DNA of 64,000 nucleotides from PWQG01 sp050486205 (GCA_050486205.1 JBJHCW010000006.1:186001-250000), one strand, 5' to 3'; counted from the first letter of the stretch, positions 27,132 to 36,501 are shown. Translations and numbers: made by a program. The notes: generated by a model from the letters alone, not told the origin.

Positions 27132-29312
27132 ATGACAACTTTGCGTAACCTGTCAGCCCTGTCGGCTGCCGCCTTGCTGCTGGTGGCCTGTGGCCCGGAC
27201 GGCGACCTGCAGACGCCAAGCCCGGCGGAACCGGCGGGAACCCCACCATTTGTTGTCGAGCTCGATTACCGCGCTGCCGTTGATGCCAACCGGCTGATCA
27301 ATGCCAATGAGGAGCCGGCGCAGTGGATGAGCACCGGCCGCACCTACGATGAACAACGTTTCAGCCCCTTGGATCAGATCAACACGGGCACAGTTGCCGG
27401 GCTTGGCCTGGCCTGGTACGCCGATCTGGACACCAGTCGTGGACAGGAAGCCACGCCGATTGTGGTGGACGGCGCCATCTACATCACCACCGCCTGGAGC
27501 ATGGTCAAGGCCTATGATGCTGCCAGTGGAGAACTGCTGTGGGAATATGACCCCGAAGTGGACAGGGCACGCGCCGTTGATGCCTGCTGTGATGTTGTGA
27601 ACCGGGGGGCTGCGGCATGGAACGGCAGGATTTTTGTGGGTGCCATTGACGGTCGACTGATCGCCCTGGATTCACAGACCGGGCGGGAAATCTGGCAGGT
27701 GCAGACAACCGACCCTGCGCAGCCGCAGACCATTACCGGTGCACCCCGGGTGGTCAATGGCCAGGTGATCATTGGCAACGGTGGGGCTGAATACGCCGGG
27801 ATCCGCGGTTATGTGACCGCCTATGACGCCGACAGCGGCGAGCAGACCTGGCGCTACTACACGGTGCCAGGCAATCCCGCCGATGGTTTTGAGCAGCCGG
27901 AACTGGAATGGGCAGCACAGACATGGAGCGGTGAGTGGTGGGAGCTCGGCGGTGGCGGCACTGTCTGGGATTCCATGGCCTACGATCCGGATCTCAACCT
28001 GCTGTATCTGGGGGTTGGCAATGGCTCACCCTGGAACCATTCCCTGCGCAGCCCCGGTGGCGGCGACAATCTGTTTCTGACCTCCATTGTGGCCATCAAT
28101 CCGGACGACGGCTCTTATGTCTGGCACTACCAGACCACGCCCGGTGAGACCTGGGATTACACCGCTACCCAGCAGATGATTCTTGCCGACCTGGAAATCG
28201 GCGGTCAGCTGCGCCGCGTGATCATGCAGGCGCCCAAGAACGGCTTTTTCTATGTGCTCGATGCCGCCACCGGCACATTGATTTCCGCCGAGAAGTTTGT
28301 GCCGGCGAACTGGGCCAGTCATGTGGATCTGGAGACGGGCCGGCCGGTGGAGAACCCCATGGCTCGTTATGACCAGACCGGTGAGCCGGCCGTGGTCTGG
28401 CCCGGCCCCCAGGGCGGGCACAACTGGCACCCCATGGCCTTCAGCCCGCAGACCAACCTGATGTACATCCCGGCCAGAGAGCAGTCCTTTGGTTATTACG
28501 CCCAGGAAGAACTGGAAATTTCCGATCGCGGCTGGAACACCGGTACCGACTTCGCGCGTGGTGCGCGTCTGTTGCAGGAGCGCGGCGACGACGTGCCTGA
28601 GCGGGCGGCCTATCTGCTGGCCTGGGACCCTGTCAGCCAGCGCGAAGCATGGCGTGCACCACTGGCGTTTCCGACTGAAGCCGCGGGTGTGCTGGCCACC
28701 GCGGGTGGTCTGGTGTTCCAGGGCAATGCCTCCGGGGAGTTTGTTGCCTACCATGAGCAGACCGGAGAAGCATTATGGCGTGAGGTCACGCAGGCAGTGA
28801 CAGTTGCCGCACCGGTGAGCTACGCCATCAACGGTGAGCAATACGTGGCACTGGTGACCGGTTCACGCGCACTGCCCGAAAGTGGTCCGGGCGCGGTGGG
28901 TCGCACGGCAACGGCTTCTTCCAACAACTCCCGGTTGCTGGTCTATCGCCTTGGTGGTGAGGCTGCATTACCAACAGAGCTGCCAGCAGACTTCGAGACG
29001 GCGGTGCGTGAGCTTGATCCGCCGCAGTCCACCGCGTCACACGAGGTGATTGCCCAGGGGGAGCAGCTGTATGGGCAGTTGTGCAGTGTCTGCCATGGCC
29101 CCTCGGCAGTCAGTGAGAGCGGTGATACCTTCCCGGATCTGCGGTACAGTGCCTATCTGCACAGCCTGGACGAATGGAACGATGTGGTGCTCGAAGGTAG
29201 CCTGACCTCAACCGGCATGGTGTCATTCGCGGCCTCTTTGCAGGAAGGGGACTCCGATGCCATTCGCCAGTTTGTGATCGAGCGTGCCAACGAGGCGCTG
29301 GACGCTCAGTAA
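27132..29312 (+). CDS. PQQ-dependent quinohemoprotein dehydrogenase, lipoprotein
   Basis: 726 residues from ATG 27132, with GAGGAAG before it; the frame is open further upstream but that part crosses the groEL terminator. The signal ends in a lipobox LVAC (Cys20), so the enzyme is probably tethered to a membrane in the periplasm. An eight-bladed PQQ propeller follows, with the rare vicinal cysteine pair Cys152-Cys153 (VDACCDVV) next to PQQ and tryptophan-docking repeats. A C-terminal cytochrome c domain has CSVCH at 651-655. This is the layout of type II quinohemoprotein alcohol dehydrogenases: alcohol to aldehyde, electrons to heme. Substrate range and small subunits are not evident. Confidence 0.93.
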   Translation: MTTLRNLSALSAAALLLVACGPDGDLQTPSPAEPAGTPPFVVELDYRAAVDANRLINANEEPAQWMSTGRTYDEQRFSPLDQINTGTVAGLGLAWYADLDTSRGQEATPIVVDGAIYITTAWSMVKAYDAASGELLWEYDPEVDRARAVDACCDVVNRGAAAWNGRIFVGAIDGRLIALDSQTGREIWQVQTTDPAQPQTITGAPRVVNGQVIIGNGGAEYAGIRGYVTAYDADSGEQTWRYYTVPGNPADGFEQPELEWAAQTWSGEWWELGGGGTVWDSMAYDPDLNLLYLGVGNGSPWNHSLRSPGGGDNLFLTSIVAINPDDGSYVWHYQTTPGETWDYTATQQMILADLEIGGQLRRVIMQAPKNGFFYVLDAATGTLISAEKFVPANWASHVDLETGRPVENPMARYDQTGEPAVVWPGPQGGHNWHPMAFSPQTNLMYIPAREQSFGYYAQEELEISDRGWNTGTDFARGARLLQERGDDVPERAAYLLAWDPVSQREAWRAPLAFPTEAAGVLATAGGLVFQGNASGEFVAYHEQTGEALWREVTQAVTVAAPVSYAINGEQYVALVTGSRALPESGPGAVGRTATASSNNSRLLVYRLGGEAALPTELPADFETAVRELDPPQSTASHEVIAQGEQLYGQLCSVCHGPSAVSESGDTFPDLRYSAYLHSLDEWNDVVLEGSLTSTGMVSFAASLQEGDSDAIRQFVIERANEALDAQ

Positions 29313-29337
29313 TCCGCCAACCACAGGGAGCGTTCAG

Positions 29338-31173
29338 TCAGTTCAGCTCCGAGGCCCGCAGGAAGTGCTGCCGGGCTTCGTCTTCCCGTCCGAGTGCCTC
29401 GTAGGCGCTGGCCAGGTAGTGGTGCATGGTACCGTCATCCGGAGCCCGCTCCACAGCGGATTCGAGCAACGGCAAGGCCTGCTGCGCCTGGCCGGCGTTT
29501 AGCAGCGCCCAGCCATATGTTGCCTGGACCTGCACTTCTTCTCCCGCCAGTTCATAGGCTCTGGTCGCCAGCTCCAGGGCTTCCCGGGAACCACCACCGA
29601 GCGCAATCAGGTTCAGGGCCAGATTGTTCAGTGATGGGTAATGTGTTGGCTGCTGCTCCAGAATCCGTCGGTAGTTTGTGTTCGCCGACGCCGTCTCGCC
29701 CAGCGCCTCGAGCACCGAGGCTTCCTCGAACAGCAGGGCAGGGTGTTGGCCGGTGTGTTCCAGTCCCTCACGCAGCGCTGCCAGCGCCTGATCGATCGAA
29801 CCCCGTTCCACGTTCAGCGCCGCCAGACTGATCCATGCCTCAAGGGAGTTGCTGTCCCGCTCCAGTGCACGCCGATAGTAACGCTCGGCCATTTCGGGAT
29901 TTCCGCTCTGCCGGGCAATCAGACCTGCCAGATGGTAGGGCGCCTGAAAAGCAGGTTGCAGCTCGATCACCCGATCTGCTGCCGCCAGCGCGCCGTTGTT
30001 ATCACCCATGCGACGCAGTGATTCGGCGGCCCAGTAGTGCAGGCGCGCATGGTCCGGGTGTTGCTCCAGAAACCGGGTGATGCTTTGTTGTGCATGCGTG
30101 CGCTGATCGTTTTCAAGCAGCAGCTCGGTCAGACTGTGCGCAATGCCCGGCACGGCATCAGGACCCGCAGTGCGGGCGACATCGAACATGACCTGCATGG
30201 CGGCGTCACCGTTGCCTCTGGCCGCTTCGATCCGGGCCCTCTGATAGTCAGCCTGCATGGCAAGTTGTGGGTGTTGGGTAGCCACTCGCTGCAGTGCTGC
30301 AATCGCGGCATCGTCATCACCTTCGGCCCAGATCAGTACCCCCCGGGCAAGCTGGAGTGTTGGCTCGTCGTCGGGCAGCACCTGCTCGACACGTTCCAGC
30401 ACAGCCTTGGCGTCGGAGACCCGCCGCATCTCTATCAGGGCGATACCCTGTATCAGTCCGGCCGCGGGCAGCGCACGCAGGGTATTGTCGTCTAGCCCTG
30501 GTTCCAGCAGATCCAGTGCTTGCCGGTACGCACCGGTGCGCAGATAAAGCCCGGCCAGAGGCAGGTGGAGCTGGGTAAGACCCTCGGCCGTCCAGCGCTC
30601 TCCGAACAGAAGGCGTTCATACAGGGAGATGGCCTCGGGATAGCGCCCCCGGCTTTCTTCCAGCCAGGCGAGATAGGCCAGTGACAAGGTATCATTCGGG
30701 TCCAGGGCCAGGGTTTCGCGCAGACCCGTTTCCGCACGTTCGATTTCACCCTCCTGCAGCAACACAACAGCCAGCTTGCTCAGGGCGCTGACGCGCCTGG
30801 GGTGTAAAGCCACGGATCGCTGAAGGGCCTGTCGTGCCACGTCAAAACGGCCTTCTTCCATGAGTATGATGCCAGACAGCTCCCAGGCACCCGGATCGTC
30901 AGGGATACGGCGAAGATATTCCGCCAGGAATTGCCGGGCCCGATCACGGTCACCATCCTGCAGCAGGCCCACGATCCGGGTCAGCATCTCGACCTGGGCG
31001 TCATCCCCTTCAAAGGCGCCAGGCTCCAGGGTCATGCTCAGGTTCGGCATGACATTGCGCAACTCCGGCATACCTGACTCCATGGGTATCGCCCGGACTG
31101 GCCCGGCGAACATGAGCCCGGCGAGTAACCCGGCGACAGCGGTGAAGCCGACAATCCTGCTGGTTCGTATCAT
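29338..31173 (-). CDS. Exported tetratricopeptide-repeat protein
   Basis: 611 residues from ATG 31173; an earlier in-frame ATG would bury the signal peptide (MIRTSRIVGFTAVAGLLAGLMFAGPVRA). The mature part is almost wholly TPR units of about 34 residues, with typical A-x8-AxxxL and DP/HP turns, so it is a protein-binding scaffold in the periplasm. No catalytic motif seen. It lies next to a PEP-CTERM gene; exosortase loci often carry a TPR protein (PrsT), but this one is shorter and lacks a lipobox, so that link is only suggestive. Convergent with the PQQ dehydrogenase, 25 bases apart. Confidence 0.85.
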   Translation of the reverse strand: MIRTSRIVGFTAVAGLLAGLMFAGPVRAIPMESGMPELRNVMPNLSMTLEPGAFEGDDAQVEMLTRIVGLLQDGDRDRARQFLAEYLRRIPDDPGAWELSGIILMEEGRFDVARQALQRSVALHPRRVSALSKLAVVLLQEGEIERAETGLRETLALDPNDTLSLAYLAWLEESRGRYPEAISLYERLLFGERWTAEGLTQLHLPLAGLYLRTGAYRQALDLLEPGLDDNTLRALPAAGLIQGIALIEMRRVSDAKAVLERVEQVLPDDEPTLQLARGVLIWAEGDDDAAIAALQRVATQHPQLAMQADYQRARIEAARGNGDAAMQVMFDVARTAGPDAVPGIAHSLTELLLENDQRTHAQQSITRFLEQHPDHARLHYWAAESLRRMGDNNGALAAADRVIELQPAFQAPYHLAGLIARQSGNPEMAERYYRRALERDSNSLEAWISLAALNVERGSIDQALAALREGLEHTGQHPALLFEEASVLEALGETASANTNYRRILEQQPTHYPSLNNLALNLIALGGGSREALELATRAYELAGEEVQVQATYGWALLNAGQAQQALPLLESAVERAPDDGTMHHYLASAYEALGREDEARQHFLRASELN

Positions 31174-31993
31174 GATCTGTGTTTCCCTGCTGCGGTTCTG
31201 CTGCACCACTGGCGGGCGATGACAGCTCGAGAGCACGTCGCGCGACAACCGTGGATCTCTGCCACACACATCGTACAGATTGTCTGTGGTTGAAGTCGTA
31301 CCCGGTGGTGGCCGTTAATCATTACCAGCAAACATTATTACACGTTTCTATCTGTCCTGTGTGAAGCACTGTCTGTTTTTGAACCGGGCAAATTCTGAAC
31401 AGGATGACTCACTCGGCGCATGGCGGAAGCGCTGCAAACCGGCATGCGGGCGTGCCGACTCCCATCTGGATCTGACAGTATCAGTTTGCTGTTTTGTCCG
31501 CTTATAGCATCGGGATAACAGGACAGTCAACTCGGCCTGTGTTGTGATTTTTCGAATGTCTGTAATTGAGTTCCGCTTCTGGAATAAAGTGTCAATGACG
31601 TTCCGGAATGATTGTGCTGATCGCGGCCAATCCGCAACACCCATGCCACCATGCGCGTTTTACCGCGTGCGGAATTCCTGTGGCTATCACAGCAAGGCCA
31701 CATACCGTGGCTCAACCCGGGTGAAAAGTGTCAGCTTACTTTACATTTTATTGCGGCTTCGATAATCGTTCCAGAAACAGGGTTTCGCAAATAGATGATT
31801 TAACTTGGAAAAACGAATTTGCAATGTGTTGGCGTCAACCTTGCATGACGAACGTCAGGCAGCATAGATTGCTGAAAAAGGCTAGTGAGGGCCCAGTGTA
31901 AAATGAGGCTCCCGGTAAACAGTGCAGTCCCCAGTTGGCTAGTCTTACAACGTTAATAAGTGCAGACCCTTGTAACTTGGAGATCACACAACA
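31174..31993. other. 820-base gene-free interval
   Basis: No open frame here has a plausible ribosome site, signal or family match. The base composition falls toward A/T between about 31720 and 31830. It contains the sigma-54 candidate at 31829-31845 and must hold the promoter of the TPR gene at its left end. It may also contain a small RNA, but I see no terminator that would mark one. Confidence 0.6.
31829..31845 (+). promoter_or_regulatory. Sigma-54 (-24/-12) promoter of the PEP-CTERM gene
   Basis: TTGGCGTCAACCTTGCA: GG and GC are exactly 10 bases apart, and the -12 element TTGCA is perfect. It lies about 150 bases before ATG 31994. PEP-CTERM genes in Zoogloea-type floc formers are known to use RpoN with the PrsK/PrsR two-component system, which makes this match meaningful. 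Confidence 0.65.
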
Positions 31994-33166
31994 ATGAACA
32001 GCACATTCAGAAGAACAGCTGTCGCCCTCGCCGTTGCGAGCAGCCTGGGGGTCGCAACCTCGGCCCATTCCTCGCATTTCCGGGGCGCGGCAATGACACC
32101 GTCAGTCAGCGCGGATGGCATTCTGACAATCCAGGCCAACAGCTACTGGCGACAGAGCCCGATCGCCAACGTGTGTCAGTTTCCGCACGATTGCATTTCA
32201 TCCAATTTCTCACCGCAGGTATCCGGTCCGGGTTATTCGCAGAACGGCCCCGACGTCATCGTCAGCCGAACCCAGGATCTGACGGACATTCGCCGTACCG
32301 AAGTCATTGAGACCTTTACCTTCGACATCAGCGCCGGTGGTGCCGGGCTGTATACGATCAGCTGGTCCGGGTTCAGTTGGGTGTCCGGTGTGCCCAATGC
32401 CGGTGGGTCCTACGGAACAACATCGAGCATTTACTGGGACGGCGAGTCAGCCAATACACCGATTCTCTTCAATCTCAACAACGTGCAGCAGGAAGTGCTG
32501 CGCGGCACCGAGTACAACTCCAATCTGGGTGCGGTGGCAGGCTCGGGGCTCACCCTTTCCTATGAGGAGTCACTGTCGACAGGCATGAGCAGCCAGCCGA
32601 ACGGTTACTCCATATCACCGGACGGGACCATCAACATAACGGCTGCAGGAACCAGCCTGATAACCGACAACAACAATAACCCGGGCGCGGATGTTGGTTT
32701 CAGTGGTGAAATCCTGGCCAGTGACGGCAGCTCCATCGAGTTTGTCTGGGTTTTTGACGGTGTTGACGATCTCAACGTGCCGGAAGTCGAGGATCAGGTC
32801 ATCAATGCCCTGGTCGGCGATTCCATCAGTACAACAATAGTGGGTAGCGACCCGGCCGGTGAAGATTTGACCTGGGACTTCCTGAGCTTTTTTGGCTCCG
32901 GTGTCACCATGGGGGATGCCTCCTTTGATCCGGACACCCAGTTGTTCCAGTGGAACTCCACAGGATTTGGCGTTGGCCAGTACGTGGCTTCTTTCCGGGC
33001 AACCAACGAGTCAGGTTTTTCCGACGTTGGTACGGTGACCATCAATATTTCGATGGACACTGGCCAGGATCCCACGCCAGTCCCGGTTCCCGGTTCACTG
33101 CTGCTGATGGGTGCAGGGCTGTTTGGTATGGGCTGGGGCGTCCTGCGTCGCCGCCGTCGCGACTGA
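31994..33166 (+). CDS. PEP-CTERM-type sorted surface protein
   Basis: 390 residues. Sec signal peptide at the N-terminus (about 1-28), a beta-rich mature region starting SHFRGAAMTPSVSADG, an Ig/cadherin-like domain at about 265-350, then the C-terminal sorting signal: PVPVPGSLLLMGAGLF, a hydrophobic helix and RRRRRD. This is a variant PEP-CTERM tripartite signal (VPVPGS for VPEPSS), which exosortase would cut so the protein reaches the surface or the exopolysaccharide. No exosortase gene is in this window. GGAG lies 11 bases before ATG 31994. Function likely adhesive or matrix-related, by family. Confidence 0.88.
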   Translation: MNSTFRRTAVALAVASSLGVATSAHSSHFRGAAMTPSVSADGILTIQANSYWRQSPIANVCQFPHDCISSNFSPQVSGPGYSQNGPDVIVSRTQDLTDIRRTEVIETFTFDISAGGAGLYTISWSGFSWVSGVPNAGGSYGTTSSIYWDGESANTPILFNLNNVQQEVLRGTEYNSNLGAVAGSGLTLSYEESLSTGMSSQPNGYSISPDGTINITAAGTSLITDNNNNPGADVGFSGEILASDGSSIEFVWVFDGVDDLNVPEVEDQVINALVGDSISTTIVGSDPAGEDLTWDFLSFFGSGVTMGDASFDPDTQLFQWNSTGFGVGQYVASFRATNESGFSDVGTVTINISMDTGQDPTPVPVPGSLLLMGAGLFGMGWGVLRRRRRD

Positions 33167-33195
33167 TCGCCCGGCAGGACAGCTGCTCCATCAAT

Positions 33196-33230
33196 CCCGA
33201 AACCCCGTGCGTCATGCATGGGGTTTCGGG
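33196..33230 (+). terminator. Strong hairpin after the PEP-CTERM gene
   Basis: CCCGAAACCCC pairs with GGGGTTTCGGG, and four more inner pairs (one G-U) close a 5-base loop. There is no T-run after it, so it may be a transcript-stabilising stem or a Rho-type end. Confidence 0.55.
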
Positions 33231-33321
33231 TGTCCCACTTCTTGACGTCGGCCGGAAATCGCTGTAATTACTGTCCTGAACGTTTCCGGTTTGCCCATCT
33301 CCAGTTTACCCATCGAGGAAT

Positions 33322-35151
33322 ATGACCAGCCGTAATCAACCCTGTCCCTGCGGAAGTGGCAAGAAGTACAAGCGTTGCTGTGGCGCCAATGACAGCAATA
33401 AAGGTTCGTACTCGCCGGCTTCCCTGGATGAGGTGGTCCAGCATTATCAGGCCGGTCGCCTGACATCGGCCGAGACACGGTGCCGGGAATTGCTTGCCGC
33501 TCAGCCTCGCAACGCCCAGGGGCATTACCTGCTTGGCCTGATCGCCCGCGATCAGGGCCGGGACGAGGAGGCATTGGCGGCCATCGCCCATGCTTTTGCG
33601 CTGGGGCTGGATGACGCCGCCGCCCGCTTTCATTACGCCCAGTTATTAAGTCGCCATGGTCACCTGAACGAGGCTGTCAATCAGTTCGAGCAGGCGCTGC
33701 AGGACAGACCTGACTTCCTGCAGGCCCGGCGTATGCTTGCTGAATCCTGCCTGGAGTCCCGCGCATACCCAAGAGCTGCGCATCATCTGCAGATCCTGAT
33801 CAAGCAGACCCCGGACGACGCTGTTGCCAGGCAACGATTCGGTCTGGCACTTTATTTCATGGGCAGACTCCGGGAAGCGGAATCGGAGTTCCTCCAGGCA
33901 CTGACACTCGCTCCCCAGTGGGCGGGCGAGCTTCACGGACAGCTTTCTACCCTTATGGAACAGGATAACCGGCCCGAGGATGCCGAGCGGCATGCCCGGC
34001 AGGCGCTGGAGCATGAGCCTGATCAGGCTGCCGCCCGCATCACGCTGGCCAAGGTGGAACGTCGCCGTGGCGAATTGATGCTTGCGCTGGAACATGTTGA
34101 CGCTGTGCACATTGGTGAGCGTCTGGATCATCATACTGCCCGTGCACTGGCCGAGCGCGGCGAGATCCTGGACAGACTGTCGCGCTACGACGAAGCGTTT
34201 CAGTCCTTCGACGCTGCCAAGCGCGGACTCACTGATCTGCACGGGATAAACTTTGATCCGGAACCCATGGTGCAGATCCTGCGACGCAGCGAGCGGTTTT
34301 TCACGCAGGATCGGATTGATGCGCTGACTGCGCTGGTCGAGCCTGCCTTGATAGAGCCCGCGGCGGACGCGGTTGTTCGACCGCTGTTCGTGGGTGGGTT
34401 CCTGCGAAGTGGCACAACCCTGTTGGAGCGCATGCTCGATTGCCACAGTGCCATTGCCGCTGGTGGTGAGCTCGATCTGCTCCCGCAGCTGGAGGCCAGA
34501 CTTGCCGGGCACTATGGTGAGCCATTTCCCGAGTGTCTGGACAAGGTCCTCCGGTCAGGCGACCGGACGTTTCTTGCCGAACTGCGTAACCATTACCTGA
34601 CACAGCTGGCGGCAAGCTGCGACAGTACCGGTGATGTCCGCTGGGTGGTTGACAAGCTGCCCTTCAGTGTTGCGCATCTGCCATTGATACGGATCCTGTT
34701 TCCTGATGCCATGGTGGTCGACCTGGTACGCCACCCGCTGGATACCGTGCTTTCCTGTTACTTCCAGATCTTTCAGGAAGGCAATGAATGGTCGTTCAGC
34801 CTGGCGCACACGGCCACCATCTTTACCCAGTTGCGCGAGCATGTGGCACATATGCAGCCATTGCTGGGGATACCGCAGCAACAACTGCATTATGAAAACC
34901 TGGTCGAAAACCCGGAAGCGCAGCTCAGGGAACTGCTGGCATCCATTGGCCTGGAATGGGAGCCAGCGTGTCTTCGTTTCCATGAGGCAGAAGTGGCGCC
35001 TCGTACCGCCAGTTACGAGCAGGTCACGCGGCCACTGTACAACGAACGGGTCCATCGCTACCGGCAGTATCAGGCGCACATACCTCCGGCGCTTGTCGAC
35101 AGCCTGCAGGACATCACCGAAAGGCTTGGCTATCGTATTCAGACGCTTTGA
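33322..35151 (+). CDS. SEC-C / TPR / sulfotransferase fusion protein
   Basis: 609 residues in three parts. Residues 5-21 form a SEC-C zinc motif (CPCGSGKKYKRCC) nearly identical to the SecA tail at the start of this window. Residues 35-310 are TPR units. Residues 353-609 are a PAPS-dependent sulfotransferase of the tyrosylprotein-sulfotransferase-like type: phosphosulfate loop FVGGFLRSGTTLLER (356-370) and the 3'-phosphate site VVDLVRHPLDTVLSCY (about 463-480). No signal peptide, so it acts in the cytoplasm. It should sulfate a protein or glycan chosen by the TPRs. GAGGAA precedes ATG 33322. The adjacent PEP-CTERM protein is a possible partner by position only. Confidence 0.9.
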   Translation: MTSRNQPCPCGSGKKYKRCCGANDSNKGSYSPASLDEVVQHYQAGRLTSAETRCRELLAAQPRNAQGHYLLGLIARDQGRDEEALAAIAHAFALGLDDAAARFHYAQLLSRHGHLNEAVNQFEQALQDRPDFLQARRMLAESCLESRAYPRAAHHLQILIKQTPDDAVARQRFGLALYFMGRLREAESEFLQALTLAPQWAGELHGQLSTLMEQDNRPEDAERHARQALEHEPDQAAARITLAKVERRRGELMLALEHVDAVHIGERLDHHTARALAERGEILDRLSRYDEAFQSFDAAKRGLTDLHGINFDPEPMVQILRRSERFFTQDRIDALTALVEPALIEPAADAVVRPLFVGGFLRSGTTLLERMLDCHSAIAAGGELDLLPQLEARLAGHYGEPFPECLDKVLRSGDRTFLAELRNHYLTQLAASCDSTGDVRWVVDKLPFSVAHLPLIRILFPDAMVVDLVRHPLDTVLSCYFQIFQEGNEWSFSLAHTATIFTQLREHVAHMQPLLGIPQQQLHYENLVENPEAQLRELLASIGLEWEPACLRFHEAEVAPRTASYEQVTRPLYNERVHRYRQYQAHIPPALVDSLQDITERLGYRIQTL

Positions 35152-35355
35152 ACATAGGGCGGCAGATACGGGCAACATACAGCGTGTGATGCTATAACAT
35201 GGCAATATGAAAGAATTGATGTAGCGCGAAAATGTTGCCGGAGTGTCAAGTGCAAGCTTTTGCTGCTGAGTTGCCAGCAGGAATTGATGAGCAGAAACAC
35301 CTGAATATCGCTGTGTAAACCGCTGCGGGACAACGGCCGCTGCCGACAAGCAGCC

Positions 35356-35724
35356 TCAGTCCCTGAAGCTGATAATGAACTCGCGCTGTTGTCCACCGAC
35401 AGTGAAACTGCCTGTGATACTGTCGCGATTCTCCAGTGACGCCACGACGCTGTATTGCCCATCGGGCAGATCGAGCACCAACCAGGGACCATTGGTCACG
35501 GTGTTCACCACTTCTTCGCCCTGCGAGTTTGTGATGCTCACCTGCACACGAGACAGGAAGGCGCCGGACTGGAGGGCGAACACCAGCCGGGTTCCCTCGT
35601 TCGGTGCCTCTGCGCGTTCGTCGGCACCGATACCACCTGACCAGATAACGTGGTTCTGGGCGGTGACTGTCGCGCCGCACAGCAAGAGAATCAGAATGGT
35701 TGTCAGTTGTACTGGTAATTTCAT
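35356..35724 (-). CDS. Small exported beta-sandwich protein
   Basis: 122 residues. Signal peptide (MKLPVQLTTILILLLCGATVTAQ), then a mature domain of about 99 residues: GGIGADERAEAPNEGTRLVF, VNTVTNGPWLVLDLPDGQYSV and a closing QQREFIISF. The pattern resembles carboxypeptidase-regulatory-like (transthyretin-type) domains seen in many small exported gammaproteobacterial proteins. Function unknown. The ribosome site is weak (GGACAC). The 204 bases between it and the sulfotransferase gene hold nothing I can name. Confidence 0.75.
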   Translation of the reverse strand: MKLPVQLTTILILLLCGATVTAQNHVIWSGGIGADERAEAPNEGTRLVFALQSGAFLSRVQVSITNSQGEEVVNTVTNGPWLVLDLPDGQYSVVASLENRDSITGSFTVGGQQREFIISFRD

Positions 35725-35825
35725 GTGTCCATGCTAACGCACGTGATGACTGTCCGTATTGACGCAGATCATTGATGGACGCTTGTGGGTGGTGTTTTTT
35801 TAGGGAGCCTCTGAATACCTCGTGC

Positions 35826-35848
35826 AAAAAAAGGGGGCTTTCACCCCC
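35826..35848 (-). terminator. Rho-independent terminator (minus strand)
   Basis: Read on the minus strand: GGGGG, loop TGAAAG, CCCCC, then T7. It ends the acidic-tail protein gene that stops at 35890. Confidence 0.85.
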
Positions 35849-35889
35849 TGGAACGTCGATCGCGAGCAGCTTGCAGTTGTTCGGACCGG

Positions 35890-36501
35890 TTATTCATCGT
35901 TGTTGTTGTCGTCCTCGTCGTCCTCGTCGTCTTCATCAACGAAGCCGTTGCCGTTTTCATCGCCATCAACAAAGCCGTCACCATTCTCGTCAATGTCCAG
36001 CGGTGAGGCGCTTACGGTCAGCCCTTGCACGGTCAGAAGACCCAGCAGGCCGTTGTACCACTCTTCCACGTTGAACGGGTTGCCGTCCGGTATGGTAAGC
36101 ACCACCCCCATCTGGTAGACACCCTCGGGTATTTCTTCCACATCCACAGCGTCCACGTTGAACAGATTGTGATTGCCGGGGCCGGCCACATCATTCAGAG
36201 GTATGGCTCCCATATAGGCACTTGGCTCAAAGATGATCAGATAGGCGTCGACCTCACCGCTGGTGATAAGTTGTGAGCCGCGAGGAAAGCGGACGTTGAT
36301 CTCCAGCGGATCGCCCTGGTAAAAGATGTGACGATTGGCCTGAATGCGTGCCATCACGCCATCGGATGCATTGTTGTGACCAATATTCTTGTTTTGCCCC
36401 GGTGCATTCTGTGAATTGCCCTGGGCAGCGGCGCCAGCTGATAACATGAGCAGGGCAGTTATTGCCATCAGACAGGTGGGAAGGCGTTTGAATAACATCA
36501 T
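35890..36501 (-). CDS. Exported protein with acidic EF-hand-like tail
   Basis: 203 residues from ATG 36501, which has AAGGAG 7 bases upstream; a longer in-frame version has no good start. Signal peptide to about residue 26 (ending SAGAAAQ), a mature domain with IFYQGDPLEINVRFPRGS and a beta-rich middle, then from about residue 165 a calcium-binding-like run, DIDENGDGFVDGDENGNG, ending in a long Asp/Glu/Asn tail. The two DxNxDG/DxNGNG loops look like dockerin or EF-hand sites. Function unknown. It shares its upstream region with the esterase gene at 36741, which is divergent. Confidence 0.78.
   Translation of the reverse strand: MMLFKRLPTCLMAITALLMLSAGAAAQGNSQNAPGQNKNIGHNNASDGVMARIQANRHIFYQGDPLEINVRFPRGSQLITSGEVDAYLIIFEPSAYMGAIPLNDVAGPGNHNLFNVDAVDVEEIPEGVYQMGVVLTIPDGNPFNVEEWYNGLLGLLTVQGLTVSASPLDIDENGDGFVDGDENGNGFVDEDDEDDEDDNNNDE

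Noticed and set aside
31348..31644. A 98-codon minus-strand frame in the 820-base interval.
   Set aside because: No ribosome site, no signal, no hydrophobic or motif pattern; irregular composition.
31805..31824. TTGGAAAAACGAATTTGC as a second sigma-54 site before the PEP-CTERM gene.
   Set aside because: GG and GC are 12 apart; sigma-54 needs 10.
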